Shown here piece by piece: positions 34,774 through 47,563 of a stretch of DNA of 64,000 nt. Source of the stretch: Lactarius indigo (lineage: Eukaryota; Basidiomycota; Agaricomycetes; Russulales; Russulaceae); contig JAFKAC010000187.1 of the NCBI GenBank assembly GCA_025766275.1, positions 1 through 64,000 on the forward strand, in the 5' to 3' direction. The position numbers and the translations under genes were made by a program. Below the pieces are notes generated by a model. It saw only the letters and a program-made list of their open reading frames with translations, was not told the DNA's origin and searched no databases. Numbering within the stretch: the stretch's first letter is position 1; each line of letters begins with the position of its first letter.

Positions 34774-35955
34774 ATGGATTCAATCCAGTCCATTGTCGGC
34801 TACGAAGAAGAACTCCATGTCACGAATCGCCACGAGTAAATTCCCATTTACTCCATACACATATTCCACTTACCCCTTTTCCCTCTCCGTAGTGTATACT
34901 CGGCGATTGACCCGAAAGAGGCTTTCGCGAACCAAACATATCGTGGGAAGGTCGTACTGATTACAGGCGCATCCCGTGGAATCGGACAGGAAACCGCCAT
35001 CACCTACGCAATGGCCGGTGCAAACGTGACCATCGCAGGACGTTCGCAAGAGACTCTTGATAAGACGGCCGCTGTGATCCATGCGGCAGTTTCGGGCGCT
35101 CAGGTACTTGCTGTTCCCACCGATGTGCGAGACCCCAAAGCCACAGAGGCGGCAGTACAAGCCACACTCGAGCGTTTCGGTCGACTCGATGTCCTCATTG
35201 CCAATGCAGGTGCTTTGAGCAACATCAACCAAAGTGCGTAGGTCATTAAAGAGGCACACCTGTCCTAGTTATAACTTTGTGACTGCAGAGTTGGGTGACA
35301 AGGATCCTGGTCAGTGGTGGAACACATTTGAGGTCAACGTCCGAGGCGTTTACAATACCGTTCGGTTTGTTCTCACCGTCCTCTCTTCTCTCGACGGGAT
35401 CCTAATAGCAGTAAAGCGCCTCACTGTCGGCACTCGAGAAGACTAGCGGACGTATTGTGGTCATATCCTCTGGTCTTGCGCAACTCCGCCTCGCACATAC
35501 AAGCGACTATGGTACTTCGAAACATGCCATCAATCGCTTGGTTGAATTCATCGCCCTTGGTGCGTAGGCTTGCTTAACCGTTTTCAGGTGTCTCAGGCTC
35601 TGCTCTTTGAAAGAATATCCCAAATTGACTGTCTTTGCGTTGCACCCGGGAGTCATCAAGGCCCAGCTGGGTAAAGAAGCGGGTGCTGAATACCCTGATT
35701 CCCTTCCCCTTGACCCCCTGCAACTCCCAGCTGCAACGATGCTCTACCTTACTTCTGGTCGTGTCGACTGGTTGAACGGAAAGTCAGTCCTATATGTGCC
35801 TGGTGATGCTGCAGTTCACGTTCTAACGGCTTTGATACGGCAGATATTTGTCGGCCAACTGGGATATGTCAGAAATTGAGAGGGACTGGAAAGAGAAGAT
35901 ACAAGCAGGGGGGCCAGGGGGTGTTCTTATTAACAAGTTGGCCACTCCGAGGTAG
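34774..35955 (+). CDS. Short-chain dehydrogenase/reductase, copy G (intact)
   Basis: Exons 34774..34835, 34893..35233, 35289..35364, 35417..35559, 35614..35782 and 35844..35955 give 300 aa. Dinucleotide motif TGASRGIG at residues 45-52, LIANAG at about 120, catalytic Ser178 region (VVISSG), Tyr191 and Lys195 (DYGTSK). The C-terminus NWDMSEIERDWKEKI is followed by a short Gly-rich tail ending INKLATPR. Classical SDR length. Predicted NAD(P)(H)-dependent oxidoreductase with unknown substrate. It is head-to-head with truncated copy F. Splice positions equal those of copies A and E. Confidence 0.88.
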
Positions 35956-36766
35956 TTTTCTACCTCCGTGCCAGTAGATACAGTATGTGTTACGCATCAC
36001 AAGAAATCGCGAGATCGTTCGTAAGGCGGCTCAAGGGTGTGTACGATATCGTTGAGTGGTGGTCGGTAGCCAACCGAAAGACGATATTTATCTCCGCGCT
36101 TCTCTTGTTGCACTAGCCCTCGAAATCTTGTAGCCCAGCTTGGAGTCTCCTACGGTGCATACCGCCGGCTGGGGCTCCTCCAAAGTCGGTCTCTGGACCA
36201 GATTGGGGTGCTACTGCCTCGGGCGAAGGTAGCACGAAGCCTGCCTTCCGCATAAGGAAGACACTTAGGTACCACCTTAAGTAAACCCCACCAAGACTAT
36301 CGCCGCCTCACGCGACCTACCAGAGTTGCCGCTTCCGCCTTCGCAACTATCTTAACACAGCCAGTGGGGAGGCAGGATCTGGCGAATCTACTAGCTAGAC
36401 GTAGTTTTGATTTTCTAGGCCAGGTAGTGCAGCCTTCCAAGCTCTGAAGTACGGGTCGGTCGATGTGTTTTTTTTCTGTGGTCACTTCACCAGGAGATCG
36501 TTGGCCAGTCTCTCGTGATGGAACGGAACTGTAATAAGCGCTTAGCGCTTAACCTTAAGTGGCCATGGGAAATCCTTACGAGATATTTTACGCGCGAGGA
36601 TAACACGTTCCGTTCAACCCTCCGCCCTTTTCTTCATCCCCTTCTTTCGTTTCTTTCCTCGATCCCTCGATCCTCATAGTGAGTCAAAAGACATACCCGC
36701 TACCCTGTTCTTTACACAGCGCTTTGGCTGATCCTTTACCTAGCCTCTATCTTCCCGAAAAGAAAA
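35956..36766. other. Intergenic, promoter side of alpha-tubulin 1
   Basis: No gene recognised. 36105-36420 has pyrimidine-rich and CCTCC-type sequence of unknown origin. The last ~150 nt, pyrimidine-rich (cccttttcttcatccccttc), is a typical fungal core promoter. Confidence 0.45.
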
Positions 36767-38492
36767 ATGCGCGAAGTCATTTCCGTCCACGTTGGCCAGG
36801 CCGGTGTGCAGATCGGCAACGCATGTTGTAAGTCTCGGGTTCTCTTTCTTCGATTAGTGGCCCTGTTATGGGCTGGGATAAAATTTGACGCGTCTGCCGC
36901 GTTATTTTACGTTCGCTCTCTCTGATGCGTCTGTATGGCAGGGGAACTCTACACAATCGAGCACGGCTTAAGTGTACGTACCACCTATCCAGTCATATTT
37001 CCACGTGTCATGTAATGATATGGATGCAGCCCGACGGCCGCCTCGCAAATCCCTCTGACAATGCTGAGGGCTTCAGCACATTTTTCTCGGAAACGTCGTC
37101 GGGCAAGCATGTTCCACGATCTCTCTACATCGATCTCGAGCCGAACGTCGTCGATGAGGTGCGCACGGGCAAATACCGCAGCCTCTTCCACCCAGAGACC
37201 ATGATTACTGGCAAAGAGGATGCTGCATCCAATTGTAGGCAGTGTCCTTTTCTATCCTTTCGTGTATTTGAACGAGCTTTTTCTTTTCTTCGCGCTAGAT
37301 GCACGTGGTCACTACACGATCGGGAAGGAACAGATCGACAACGTGATGGACAGAGTTCGACGGCTTGCCGACAATTGCTCAGGGCTACAGGGCTTCTTTG
37401 TTTTCCACTCCTTTGGTGGCGGCACCGGTTCCGGTCTCGGTGCGCTCATTCTTGAGCGTCTTTCTACCGACTATGGCAAGAAGAGCAAGTTGGAATTCAG
37501 CGTCTACCCTGCACCGACCCTTGCAAACTCGGTCGTCGAGCCCTACAATTCCGTTCTCACCACACATACTACCCTCGAGCACTCAGACTGCTCATTTATG
37601 GTACCGTTGTCTGGCTTGGGTAGTGACTCTCGCGCTGATCATTATCTCGAAGGTCGACAATGAAGCCATTTACGACATCTGCAAAAAGAGCCTGGGTATC
37701 TCATCGCCTAGCTTCACGAACTTGAATCGCCTTATTGCCCAAGTCGTCTCATCGATTACGGCATCACTCCGCTTTGATGGGTCCCTTAACGTCGATCTGA
37801 ACGAATTCCAAACTAACCTTGTTCCGTGAGTACATGACTTGCACTAGTTTTCTAACCCAGCTAAGGATGAATACAGCTTCCCGCGTATTCACTTCCCTCT
37901 GGCTACGTTTGCTCCTATTGTCTCTGCGGAGAAGGCCCACCATGAGCAAAATTCTGTCGCGGACATGACCTTCTCTTGCTTCGAACCAGGTAACCAGATG
38001 GTCAAGTGCGACCCCCGCGAGGGCAAGTACAGTAAGTGAAATAGGCCACTTTTACACGTTCCATACTTACGAATGTATGAAGTGGCCTGCGCGCTCTTAT
38101 ATCGTGGTGATGTTGTACCCAAGGACGTAACCGCTGCCGTGTCGTACATCAAGACGAAGCGGACGATTCAATTTGTCGACTGGTGTCCCACAGGATTCAA
38201 GATCGGTGTCTGCAATGAACCCCCGTCACATGTCCCCGATGGTGATTTGGCCAAGGTTGCTCGGAGCATGTGCATGTTGTCCAACACGACTGCTATCTCC
38301 ACGGCATGGAGTCGGTTGGACCACAAATTCGATCTCCTCTACTCGAAGCGCGCGTTTGTGCACTGGTATGTCGGTGAAGGTATGGAGGAGGGTGAGTTCA
38401 GCGAGGCACGTGAGGACCTTGCCGCTCTCGAAAAAGATTACGAGGAAGTTGGAATCGATTCTGCCGACGTCGAGGAGGCCGGCGAATACTAA
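36767..38492 (+). CDS. Alpha-tubulin, paralogue 1
   Basis: Exons 36767..36827, 36942..36973, 37030..37234, 37299..37600, 37653..37825, 37877..38031 and 38083..38492 join to 445 aa. [20 protein letters not shown] plus [10 protein letters not shown] is alpha- not beta-tubulin. The GTP-binding signature GGGTGSG is present, as is the alpha-specific Glu in [14 protein letters not shown] that completes the beta-tubulin GTPase site. The C-terminus is acidic and ends EEAGEY, keeping the terminal Tyr. It forms microtubules with beta-tubulin. All six introns sit at positions shared with paralogue 2, but the last exon (410 nt) is uninterrupted where paralogue 2 has four introns. Confidence 0.96.
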
Positions 38493-39162
38493 GACGCTTG
38501 GGCCTATTCTTAACGAGTAATGCATGCCTTATGATTTCTTTTTGCTACACAAAGGAGCATCGCCTCTTCAGAGTACCCCCATAGTTTTAGTTTTCAATTT
38601 GTTACCCGTTACTATACCACTTATCAACCTAAAATCGACTTTGTCAATGTCTCGTGACTAATCTAGGCAAGCAGTGGTATTCACGTAATGCACGTGATGG
38701 CTACACGGTGCCGGTCTGTTGAACGCGATTGACCCGGGCCCTGGACATGTAACTTACTCTCGTAGGGGTTCCAAGTTGAGCGTGCCGGTACATACTGTCC
38801 TTATGATTGACTCTCCTTGATGCATTTCACTGTGATCAAAGATTTGCGTCAAGATTCGTGTCGGAAATTTCTTTGGAAATATCTTTGGAAATACCCAGAC
38901 GTAGGACTCGGCACATCTCACCCAGCCTGGTTTTGTGTGACGCGACAACATGATGGTCCGGACACACCACGGCCGTCACCCTTTCTGGAGATGTCACTGC
39001 ACTAGTACTCGCTATATATATGCACTTGTCTCTGGGGGTGGTGTCATCACGTTGGTTCTTTGAGCGTCTATCATCCATATCTAGTAAAGCCTCGACACCG
39101 TGTGCATGCTCACCACCGCCGTCCAAAGCTCTCATCTGCCATATTACCAACATTCTCTCAAC
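38493..39162. other. Intergenic before NLR gene
   Basis: No gene. A TATA-like ctatatatatgc at about 39012 is about 150 nt before the NLR start and may be its core promoter. Confidence 0.45.
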
Positions 39163-42100
39163 ATGAGTCAATCTCCTGCTTCTAGTTCAATGCCCACGTC
39201 TTCCAATTTCAAGATCGTTTTTGAAAAAGCTCTCAAGGCATACCAGAAAACAACCAAACAAGATCTTACCGTTCATCCTCTCACCAGCCAGCTCCAAGCA
39301 TGCGACTCTCCCACGGCCATTCTGACCATACTTCAAGGCCAGGTCGACCAGTTCACCCAATCTCGGAGCGGCCATGAGAAATTGAAAAGTTGGCTTAACC
39401 CAACTATCAACGTTCTGTATGCATTTTCTGCGACGCTCGGCGAAGGTGTCGGTTTGGTAAATGCCAATCTATCTCTCGGGGATATCACTCTTTTACCAAT
39501 CCGATAGGTTTTCTCTCCTGCAAAAGTGATTTTCGCTGGTGCCGGTGTCCTCCTCTTGGTAAGTACCGTTTATTCATTCGTGCCGGCTCGTGTGACACTG
39601 GAGATTTATAGGCGGCCAAGGACGTCGAGGCAAGCCAAGGAGTCCTTATCGAAGTCTTCGAGCGTATCGAAAATTTCTTTCGAAGACTTGAAGTTTACAC
39701 TGACGTCCCACCAAGTCCGGCGATGACGGACATGATGGTGAAGATCATAGTCGAGGTCCTAGATATCCTTGGGACCGCCACAAAGGAAATGAAGCAGAGT
39801 CGAGCGAGTGAGGTCGTCCTTCGCTCTAGGTTGCTCGAGGCTCATGCATAATCAGAAAAAATTCTAAAGAGGGTGGCGGGAATAACGAAACTGGAGGATG
39901 GTCTGAAAAGGCTAGACAAGATGACGAATGAAGAGGTTCGAATGGCTAGTGCGGAGGCGCTGAAGGTTTCCCACAACATCGTCAAGGAAATAAAATTGGT
40001 CGAAGAAAAAGTGCAAATGGCCATTGACGGTACGCAAACCGTCTTCAACTAGTCTTCGACATTACCACTAACTTAAACCATCAAGATGGAAAGGAAACAG
40101 CGATGGAAGCAAAAATGACCATGCAACAAACGGCGTACCACCTAGACGATGTAAAGCGTTCGTCACCGGTCCCATCTTCGCTGACGGTCGATATCTAACA
40201 TGATCACAGGGCGGCAACTACGAGAGTGCCTTAGAAAATGGCAATCTCCTCCTGATCCTTCCACAAATCGCGAACTTGCTTGCGAATGCCAACACGAAGG
40301 AACTGCAAAGTGGTTCTGCCAAGGCAGCATCTTTGAGGAATGGAAGGTGGCCGGTTCTCTGCTCTGGATCCACGGGAAACGTACGTTCCTAATACCCTTG
40401 ATGGCTGCGGTGATCTGATGGACTGCCTGTTACGTAGCGGGCTCTGGAAAGAGCATTCTATGGTTAGTTGCTTTATTCTCGCAGGACTAGAAAATAAAGA
40501 TTACCGGGCAGTTCCGCAATAATTCAAGATATTACCACACTGTGTGACGTAGGGTCAGCTTCAGTGGCTTATTTTTATTTCGACTTTCGGAATATCGACA
40601 AGAGATCTCGCCGAACTCTACTCGCCTCGCTTCTTGTCCAACTTTCTGCTTGTTCTGATGCCTTTTGTGACGTATTCTCTCGGCTCTATGAGGCACACGA
40701 CGACGGCGCGCGTCAGCCCAGTGACAGCGCCTTGTTGCGCTGCCTAAAGGAGATGCTCACTCTTCCGGATCGAGCCCCGGTCTATCTCATCTTGGATGCT
40801 CTCGACGAGTGTTCGAATACCTCTGGAGTTCCGTCCTCTCGCGAGCAGGTCCTTGGCCTCTTGAAAGAGGTCGTCGGCCTCCGCCTTCCAAGGCTTCATA
40901 TTTGCGTGACCAGCCGTCCGGAGATCGACATAAAGGACGCCCTTGATAACCTCGTATCCCATTCGGTTTCTCTTCACGACGAAAGCGGACAAAAGAAGGA
41001 TATTGCTGAATATGTCAGATCTGTTGTTCATTTAAACTCGGTTAGGTCTATAAGGAGATGGAGGGACGCAGATAGAGATCTGGTTATTAAGACGCTCTCG
41101 GAAAGAGCTGACGGGATGTAAGATCACCTAAAAATACCGATGACTCTGGCTCATTTTATTTGAGGTTCCGATGGGTTTATTGTCAGCTGGAAATACTGCG
41201 ACATTGCCTCCCTCAAAGCATCCCGCATATCCTAAACAAATTGCCTGTGTCTTTGGACGAGACATACGAGCGCGTGTTGAAGGAAATCGGGACGGCCAAC
41301 CAACAATACGCTTATCGTCTGTTACAATGTCTGATCGTGGCGATTCGCCCACTTCGTGTCGAGGAGCTCGCAGAAATTCTCGCGCTCGACTTCGACGGGG
41401 CTAAAGAAGGGATACCGGAGCTGAAGGAGGATTGGCGGTGGAATGACCAACAAGAAGCTATACTATCCACGTGCTCCAGCTTGGTTACAGTTGTTGGCGA
41501 TGGCTCCAACCGCGTGGTCCAATTTTCGCATTTTTCGGTCAAAGAGTTCTTGACCTCGGATCGCCTGGCTACTTCACACACAGACATTTCACACTTTCAT
41601 ATCCGTCCAGACCCAGCGCATACCGTCATTGCCAAGGCTTGCTTGGGAATCCTACTTCGACTCGATAATGGCGTCGGCATCGCCGATGCCAAAAGTATCT
41701 CTCCTCTGGCCAAATATGCCGCTAAGCACTGGGTGGACCATACCCTGTTCGAGAAGGCGTCGACACACTTACAAGTTGGGATGCGACCCCTCTTCAACCC
41801 GGCATTGCCATATTTCGAAGCGTGGCTCGAGTTGTATGACATCGACGAAGGATGGGACGAGTTCATGGCCTATGGTAGACGGCGTGGATCTCCGCTATAC
41901 TATGCTTCACTGTGCGGATTTCGTGACCTGGCAACACACCTCGTCGCTAAGCACCCACACCACTTGAACGCTACGCTTGGTCGATGCCTTAGTCCGCTGG
42001 TGGCAGCATTGTACAAAAGACACTTCGACATTGCAGAGCTACTATATCAACATGGTGCAGACGTCGGTATCAGGGGCTACAGAAACCGGATTCTATTGCA

Positions 42101-43103
42101 TGCCGCATCGGCGGGAGGATTTGTCGATATTGCTCAGTGGCTACTCGACCACTGTGTAGACGCGCATTCGCAACAAGACAACCACGAGACACCACTCCTT
42201 TTGGTGGGGGCGAATGGACGTCTGGGGCGCTGTAAACTTGAAGGTGTCGACGCAATGGACACAAGTAATCATACCCCGCTGCACTTGGCGTCACTATACG
42301 GCCGCTATAAAACTGTGCGGCTATTGATCGAATATGGCGCGGGGGTCACCTCACAGGATCGAAGGCACCGGACGCCTTTGCATTTGGCGTTGTCCTCGGG
42401 GAGTCCTGAAACTGTGCGGCTATTGACCGAGCATGGCGCGGATGTCAACGCAAGGTATGACAACGAGACGCCTTTGCATCTGGCGTTGGCCTCTGGGAGT
42501 CCCGAAACCATGCAGGTATTGATCGAACATGGCGCGGATGTCAACGCAAGAGATGGGAGCCAAACGCTATTTCATCTGGCATTGTCCTCGAGGAGTCCTG
42601 AAATTGTGCGACTATTGATCGAGCATGGCGCAGATGTCAACGCAAGGTACGACAACGAGACGCCTTTGCATCTGGCGTTGGCCTCTGGGAGTCCCGAAAC
42701 CATGCAGGTATTGATCGAACATGGCGCGGATGTCAACGCAAGGGATGGGAACCACAAGACGCCTTTGCATCTTGCATTTTCTTTGAAGAGTTATGAAATT
42801 GTGCGGTTATTGATCGAGCATGGCGCGGATGTCAATGCAAGGGATGGGAGCCACAAGACGCATTTTCATCTGGCGTTGTCCTCGAGGAGTCCTGAAATTG
42901 TGCGGCTGATGGTTGAACATGGCGCGGATGTCAACGCAAGGGACGAGAGACAAAATACGACATTGCATCTGGCGTCGTCCTCAGGGAGTCCTGAAATTGT
43001 ACGGCAATTAATCGAACACGGCGCGGATGTCAACGCAAGGGATGGAGGCCACAGGACCCCTTTGCATCTGGCATCATCTCGGGTGAGTGTCGAAACTGCG
43101 TGA
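39163..43103 (+). CDS. NLR-type STAND protein: Goodbye - NACHT - ankyrin repeats
   Basis: Exons 39163..39456, 39508..39558, 39612..39807, 39856..40029, 40086..40157, 40210..40380, 40438..40462, 40512..41117 and 41165..43103 join to 1175 aa. Residues 1-110 resemble the fungal STAND N-terminal Goodbye domain (FEKALKAYQKTTKQDL; LNPTINVLYAFSATLGEG). A helical linker follows, then a NACHT NTPase: P-loop GKPGSGKS at about residue 320 (split by the exon 6/7 junction) and Walker B LILDALDE at about 425. VQFSHFSVKEFLTS marks the winged-helix region. About 12 ankyrin repeats start at about residue 768, the later ones nearly identical. Such proteins are thought to act in fungal non-self recognition. The upstream in-frame ATG at 39100 is possible but less favoured. 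The stop at 43101-43103 is probably premature (see next entry). Confidence 0.88.
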
Positions 43104-43521
43104 CTCTTAATCCAGCAAGGGCTGATGTCTACGGACAGGGAAAGAATGCCTTCATATACGGGTATGAGAGAGTAGATGTCGTGCAAGCGTTAATCCAGCA
43201 CGGGGCAGATGTAACCGCACAAGATAACACCTGCTCAACGCCTTTGCATCTGGCGCTTGATCTGGCGTCATCCAAGGGGAGTGACAAAATTGTGATGTTA
43301 CTGCATAACCATGGGGCGGATGTTAACGCACAAGATTGAAGAGACTCGACACCTACACCTAGCACTATGTGAATCTTCCTATTTCGCCATTGCAGGCACT
43401 GACGTGGTGCACCCGCTTCTTTAGCCATGGTGCAAATGTAGATGCCGTGTACGATAGAGGCCGGACTCCGTTTCAGATTGCGTCCGAGATTACAAAATTA
43501 TTATTGGACTACCAAGTATGA
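43104..43521 (+). pseudogene. Orphaned last ankyrin repeats of the NLR gene
   Basis: After the TGA (gcgtgactc, where related repeats have tgcga or tgcgg), ankyrin coding continues in another frame: ADVYGQGKNAFIYGYERVDV, then LIQHGADVTAQD..TPLHLAL..HGADVNAQD. After another shift it ends with HGANVDAVYDRGRTPFQIAS and a final TGA at 43519-43521, which looks like the original C-terminus. One base appears lost in cagcaagggctgatgt relative to a cagcacggggctgatgt-type repeat. An alternative is a 33-nt intron at 43083-43115, which is shorter than any other intron here. Confidence 0.65.
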
Positions 43522-43791
43522 GAAATGTACCACCTTCAATGTCACTCTTACATTACATACGATCCCGCGACAAGTTTCGGTTGATAACTGGATATGTACC
43601 GTCCAATTATAGTGGGTTGACACCACGTGACACTGTGTTTGTTTGGGACTGACGAATTGGAATTGAATGTTTTCTTGTTTGTTTGGTTGTTTATTTGTCC
43701 CTACAACCCGCCACAACGCATTTATCTGACAGTTTAACCGTCGGCGTCAGCGCTCAGTCCAGTCCAGCGAATTATTCAAAAAACGTAAAAA

Positions 43792-45791
43792 ATGAGAGAA
43801 GTAATTTCTGTTCACGTCGGCCAAGCTGGCGTCCAGATCGGCAATGCTTGTTGTGAGCCTCTCTCTTTTTTCATTCCCACTTTTGTCGCGTGCTCACGTC
43901 CTGTCTTCTTTCACCACTGGCAACAGGGGAACTCTACACACTTGAACATGGCCTTGATGTGCGTTTTTATCGACTTGAACTCTCACAGAGTCCGTCTCGA
44001 ACGTTGATTATGTCACACAGTTAGATGGGCGCGTACTAGAGAGAAGCACAGGCGAGCAGCACATCGGCCACTCCACGTTCTTCTCGGAGACGGGCTCGGG
44101 CAAGTATGTCCCTCGTTCGCTCTATGTCGACCTCGAGCCAGGCGTCATCAACGAGGTCAAGACCGGTCCGATGCGTGCGCTCTTCCACCCCGAGAGCATG
44201 ATTACTGGGAAAGAAGATGCCGCGAACAACTGTGCGTTTCCACTCTATCTTTCTGTTTGCGACGGCCTTGTCTAATAAGGTTGTACGCACCGGCGCGCAT
44301 GTGGGCTTGGCAGATGCACGTGGCCACTATACCGTCGGAAAAGAACTCATCGACCCAACGATGGACAAGATCCGTCGGCTCGCGGACAACTGCACTGGCC
44401 TCCAGGGCTTCTTTGTCTTCCACTCCTTCGGTGGCGGTACCGGCTCTGGCTTCGGCGCCCTCCTTCTCGAGCGTCTCTCCACAGATTATGGCAAGAAATC
44501 TAAGCTCGAGTTCTGCGTATATCCCGCACCGCAGTTGTCTTCCTCTGTGGTCGAACCGTATAACTCGGTGCTCACCACACACACAACGCTCGAACACGCA
44601 GATTGCTCGTTCATGGTGTGTTTCTTTGAGGTTCCTGTGGACGTGGTTCCTAATCCTAGCTATTCAGGTGGACAATGAGGCTATCTATGACATCTGCAAG
44701 CATCGCCTCAACGTGGCTCAACCCAGCTTCACGAACCTGAACCGATTGATCGCGCAAGTTGTTTCGTCCATCACGGCGTCACTGCGCTTTGACGGCTCCC
44801 TCAATGTTGATTTGAACGAGTTCCAGACCAACCTTGTCCCGTAAGTTTGATTGTCGTGCTTTCTTCTTTCCCTCCGCCGCTCTCTGGTATGCCCATAATA
44901 ACGACATCCAAAGCTTCCCCCGCATTCACTTCCCGCTGGCTACCTACGCCCCTCTTCTGTCCGCGGAGAAGGCGTCGCATGAACAGAACTCGGTGGCAGA
45001 AATGACCTTCGCTTGTTTCGAAAACGGCAGCCAGATGGTATGTTCGATCGCCTCCCTCCACCTCCCTTCTCCGCTCAATTCATCCCATGTAGGTAAAATG
45101 CGACCCGAAGGACGGCAAATACAGTGCGTACGCTTTTGATTTAGCGTTTATGGTGTTTCCTTATGATGTTTGATAGTGGCCGTATGCCTGCTTTACCGTG
45201 GTGATGTCGTGCCCAAGGACACGTCAGCGGCCGTCGCTAGTATCAAGACGAAGCGCACCATTCAATTCGTCGATTGGTGTCCCACCGGTTTCAAGGTGTG
45301 TTCTCTCCTGCTGACCGTCCATCTAGCACTTACTAATGTTTCGTTAGCTCGGAATCTGTCACGAACCTGCTGCTGTCGTGCCTGGTGGCGACCTTGCCAA
45401 GACATCACGTAGCCTGTGCATGTTGTCGAAGTGGGTCTTTTGTTAGGCGCGTGTCGATGAAATATTAACGACAATGGTGCAGCACGACAGCCATCGGCGC
45501 CGCATGGCACCGCCTCGGTACGTGCTTTCATTGTCCCCTCGGACTTCCGCTCATCGACCTCGTACTAGATTACAAATTTGATTTGATGTATTCGAAGCGT
45601 GCCTTTGTGCATTGGTATGTTGGTGAGGGTATGGAAGAGGTACGCTATCTTCATGACGTACGCTTTTGCATTTTGACTTACCCCCGTAGGGTGAATTCTC
45701 GGAAGCACGTGAGGATCTCGCCGCCCTCGAGCGTGACTATGAAGAGGTCGGTACAGACTCTGCCGAGGCTGAGGAAGAAGGTGAATACTAG
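43792..45791 (+). CDS. Alpha-tubulin, paralogue 2
   Basis: Exons 43792..43852, 43927..43958, 44021..44231, 44314..44615, 44668..44840, 44914..45037, 45093..45123, 45177..45295, 45348..45430, 45483..45517, 45569..45639 and 45690..45791 join to 447 aa. Same alpha-tubulin hallmarks as paralogue 1: [34 protein letters not shown], and C-terminus EEEGEY. The loop after EHGLD is divergent ([19 protein letters not shown]), two residues longer than in paralogue 1, and has no obvious Lys40-like site. It has five more introns than paralogue 1, all in the 3' half. The two copies lie in the same orientation, 5.3 kb apart, with the NLR between them. Confidence 0.96.
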
Positions 45792-46726
45792 ATCTTCTGT
45801 GGCAGTATCTACCTGGTGGGCGTTTTTTCTTTTCATTTTATCCCTATGTTTTTCAGTCTCTTTACTACCCCGAATACCTCGCCTTTGCATGGCCGATATA
45901 TATGATATTTGTGCTTCGAGTACTAACGCTTGGTTATCCGTAACTTCAATGCTAACTTACGATTCGTACTTGATTACTTTGATCACGGGAGGACGAAGTT
46001 GAATTTAATAAAGAGCACGGCCTCGGGACATATCTGTTCGATAACGGCACGAAAACACCCCAATGGATGTGTGTGGCTATGCTTCACAAAATGGATCCAC
46101 TTTGATGGCCGCGACCTTACCCACTGGCCGAGAAGCTCCTGGCTTTCACCCGCAACACGCCCCAACAACACGCCTGGATCCCTAGGGAGAGCCTGGTAAG
46201 TCCTCGGCTTTGACGGTTATCTCGGGCCATCCACGCTTCGCCGCATCTAACCTTGTTACATTGATGCAGTAAAATACCTGCCTCTTTAGTGATCACGTTG
46301 TATTTTGTCAGACTATGCTCCCGCCTACGCTCTCAATACCATTAGGATTTGAACTACAGTAAGTTAGTAGTCATTGTTTTTAGATACATCCATTAGAAAT
46401 CACTGTAAGATGGTAATACGTTATGGACCCAACGACTCGAGGTGACTCGGAACGGTTTACAACTGCTGCTCCTGACTATTTATGAGTCATTCGTATGATT
46501 ATACGTGTACCAGCAATGCGGTGGACGCCAACGTGTCCTAATATAACGTGGCAATTGCAAAAAAAAAAGGTGCAATGGTCGGGGTTTTGCTTGTCGGAGT
46601 GTGAAAGTTTAGACTGATAGAGCTGGGTCGTCGTCCTGCCTTTGCGCTCTTAACCAACACCCTCAACGTCTATCGCCGCTACCGCCACCCTTTTCTCTTT
46701 CACGACTTTTCAAGACTTTCTCAGAT
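45792..46726. other. Intergenic between alpha-tubulin 2 and ARF
   Basis: No gene recognised. The last ~60 nt (ccacccttttctctttcacg) is a pyrimidine-rich core promoter region. Confidence 0.45.

Positions 46727-47563
<837 letters not shown>

Noticed and set aside
36767..38492. Beta-tubulin as identity of this gene
   Set aside because: The N-terminus [20 protein letters not shown] and the Glu in [11 protein letters not shown] are alpha-tubulin features; beta-tubulin starts MREI and has a different sequence there.
40744..41031. Open frame on the minus strand inside the NLR NACHT exon
   Set aside because: It lies fully within the well-supported NACHT coding sequence on + and has no family resemblance; shadow frame.
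42305..43186. Series of minus-strand frames rich in LTSAPCSIN repeats
   Set aside because: They are the antisense translation of the ankyrin repeats; the repetition comes from the + strand gene.
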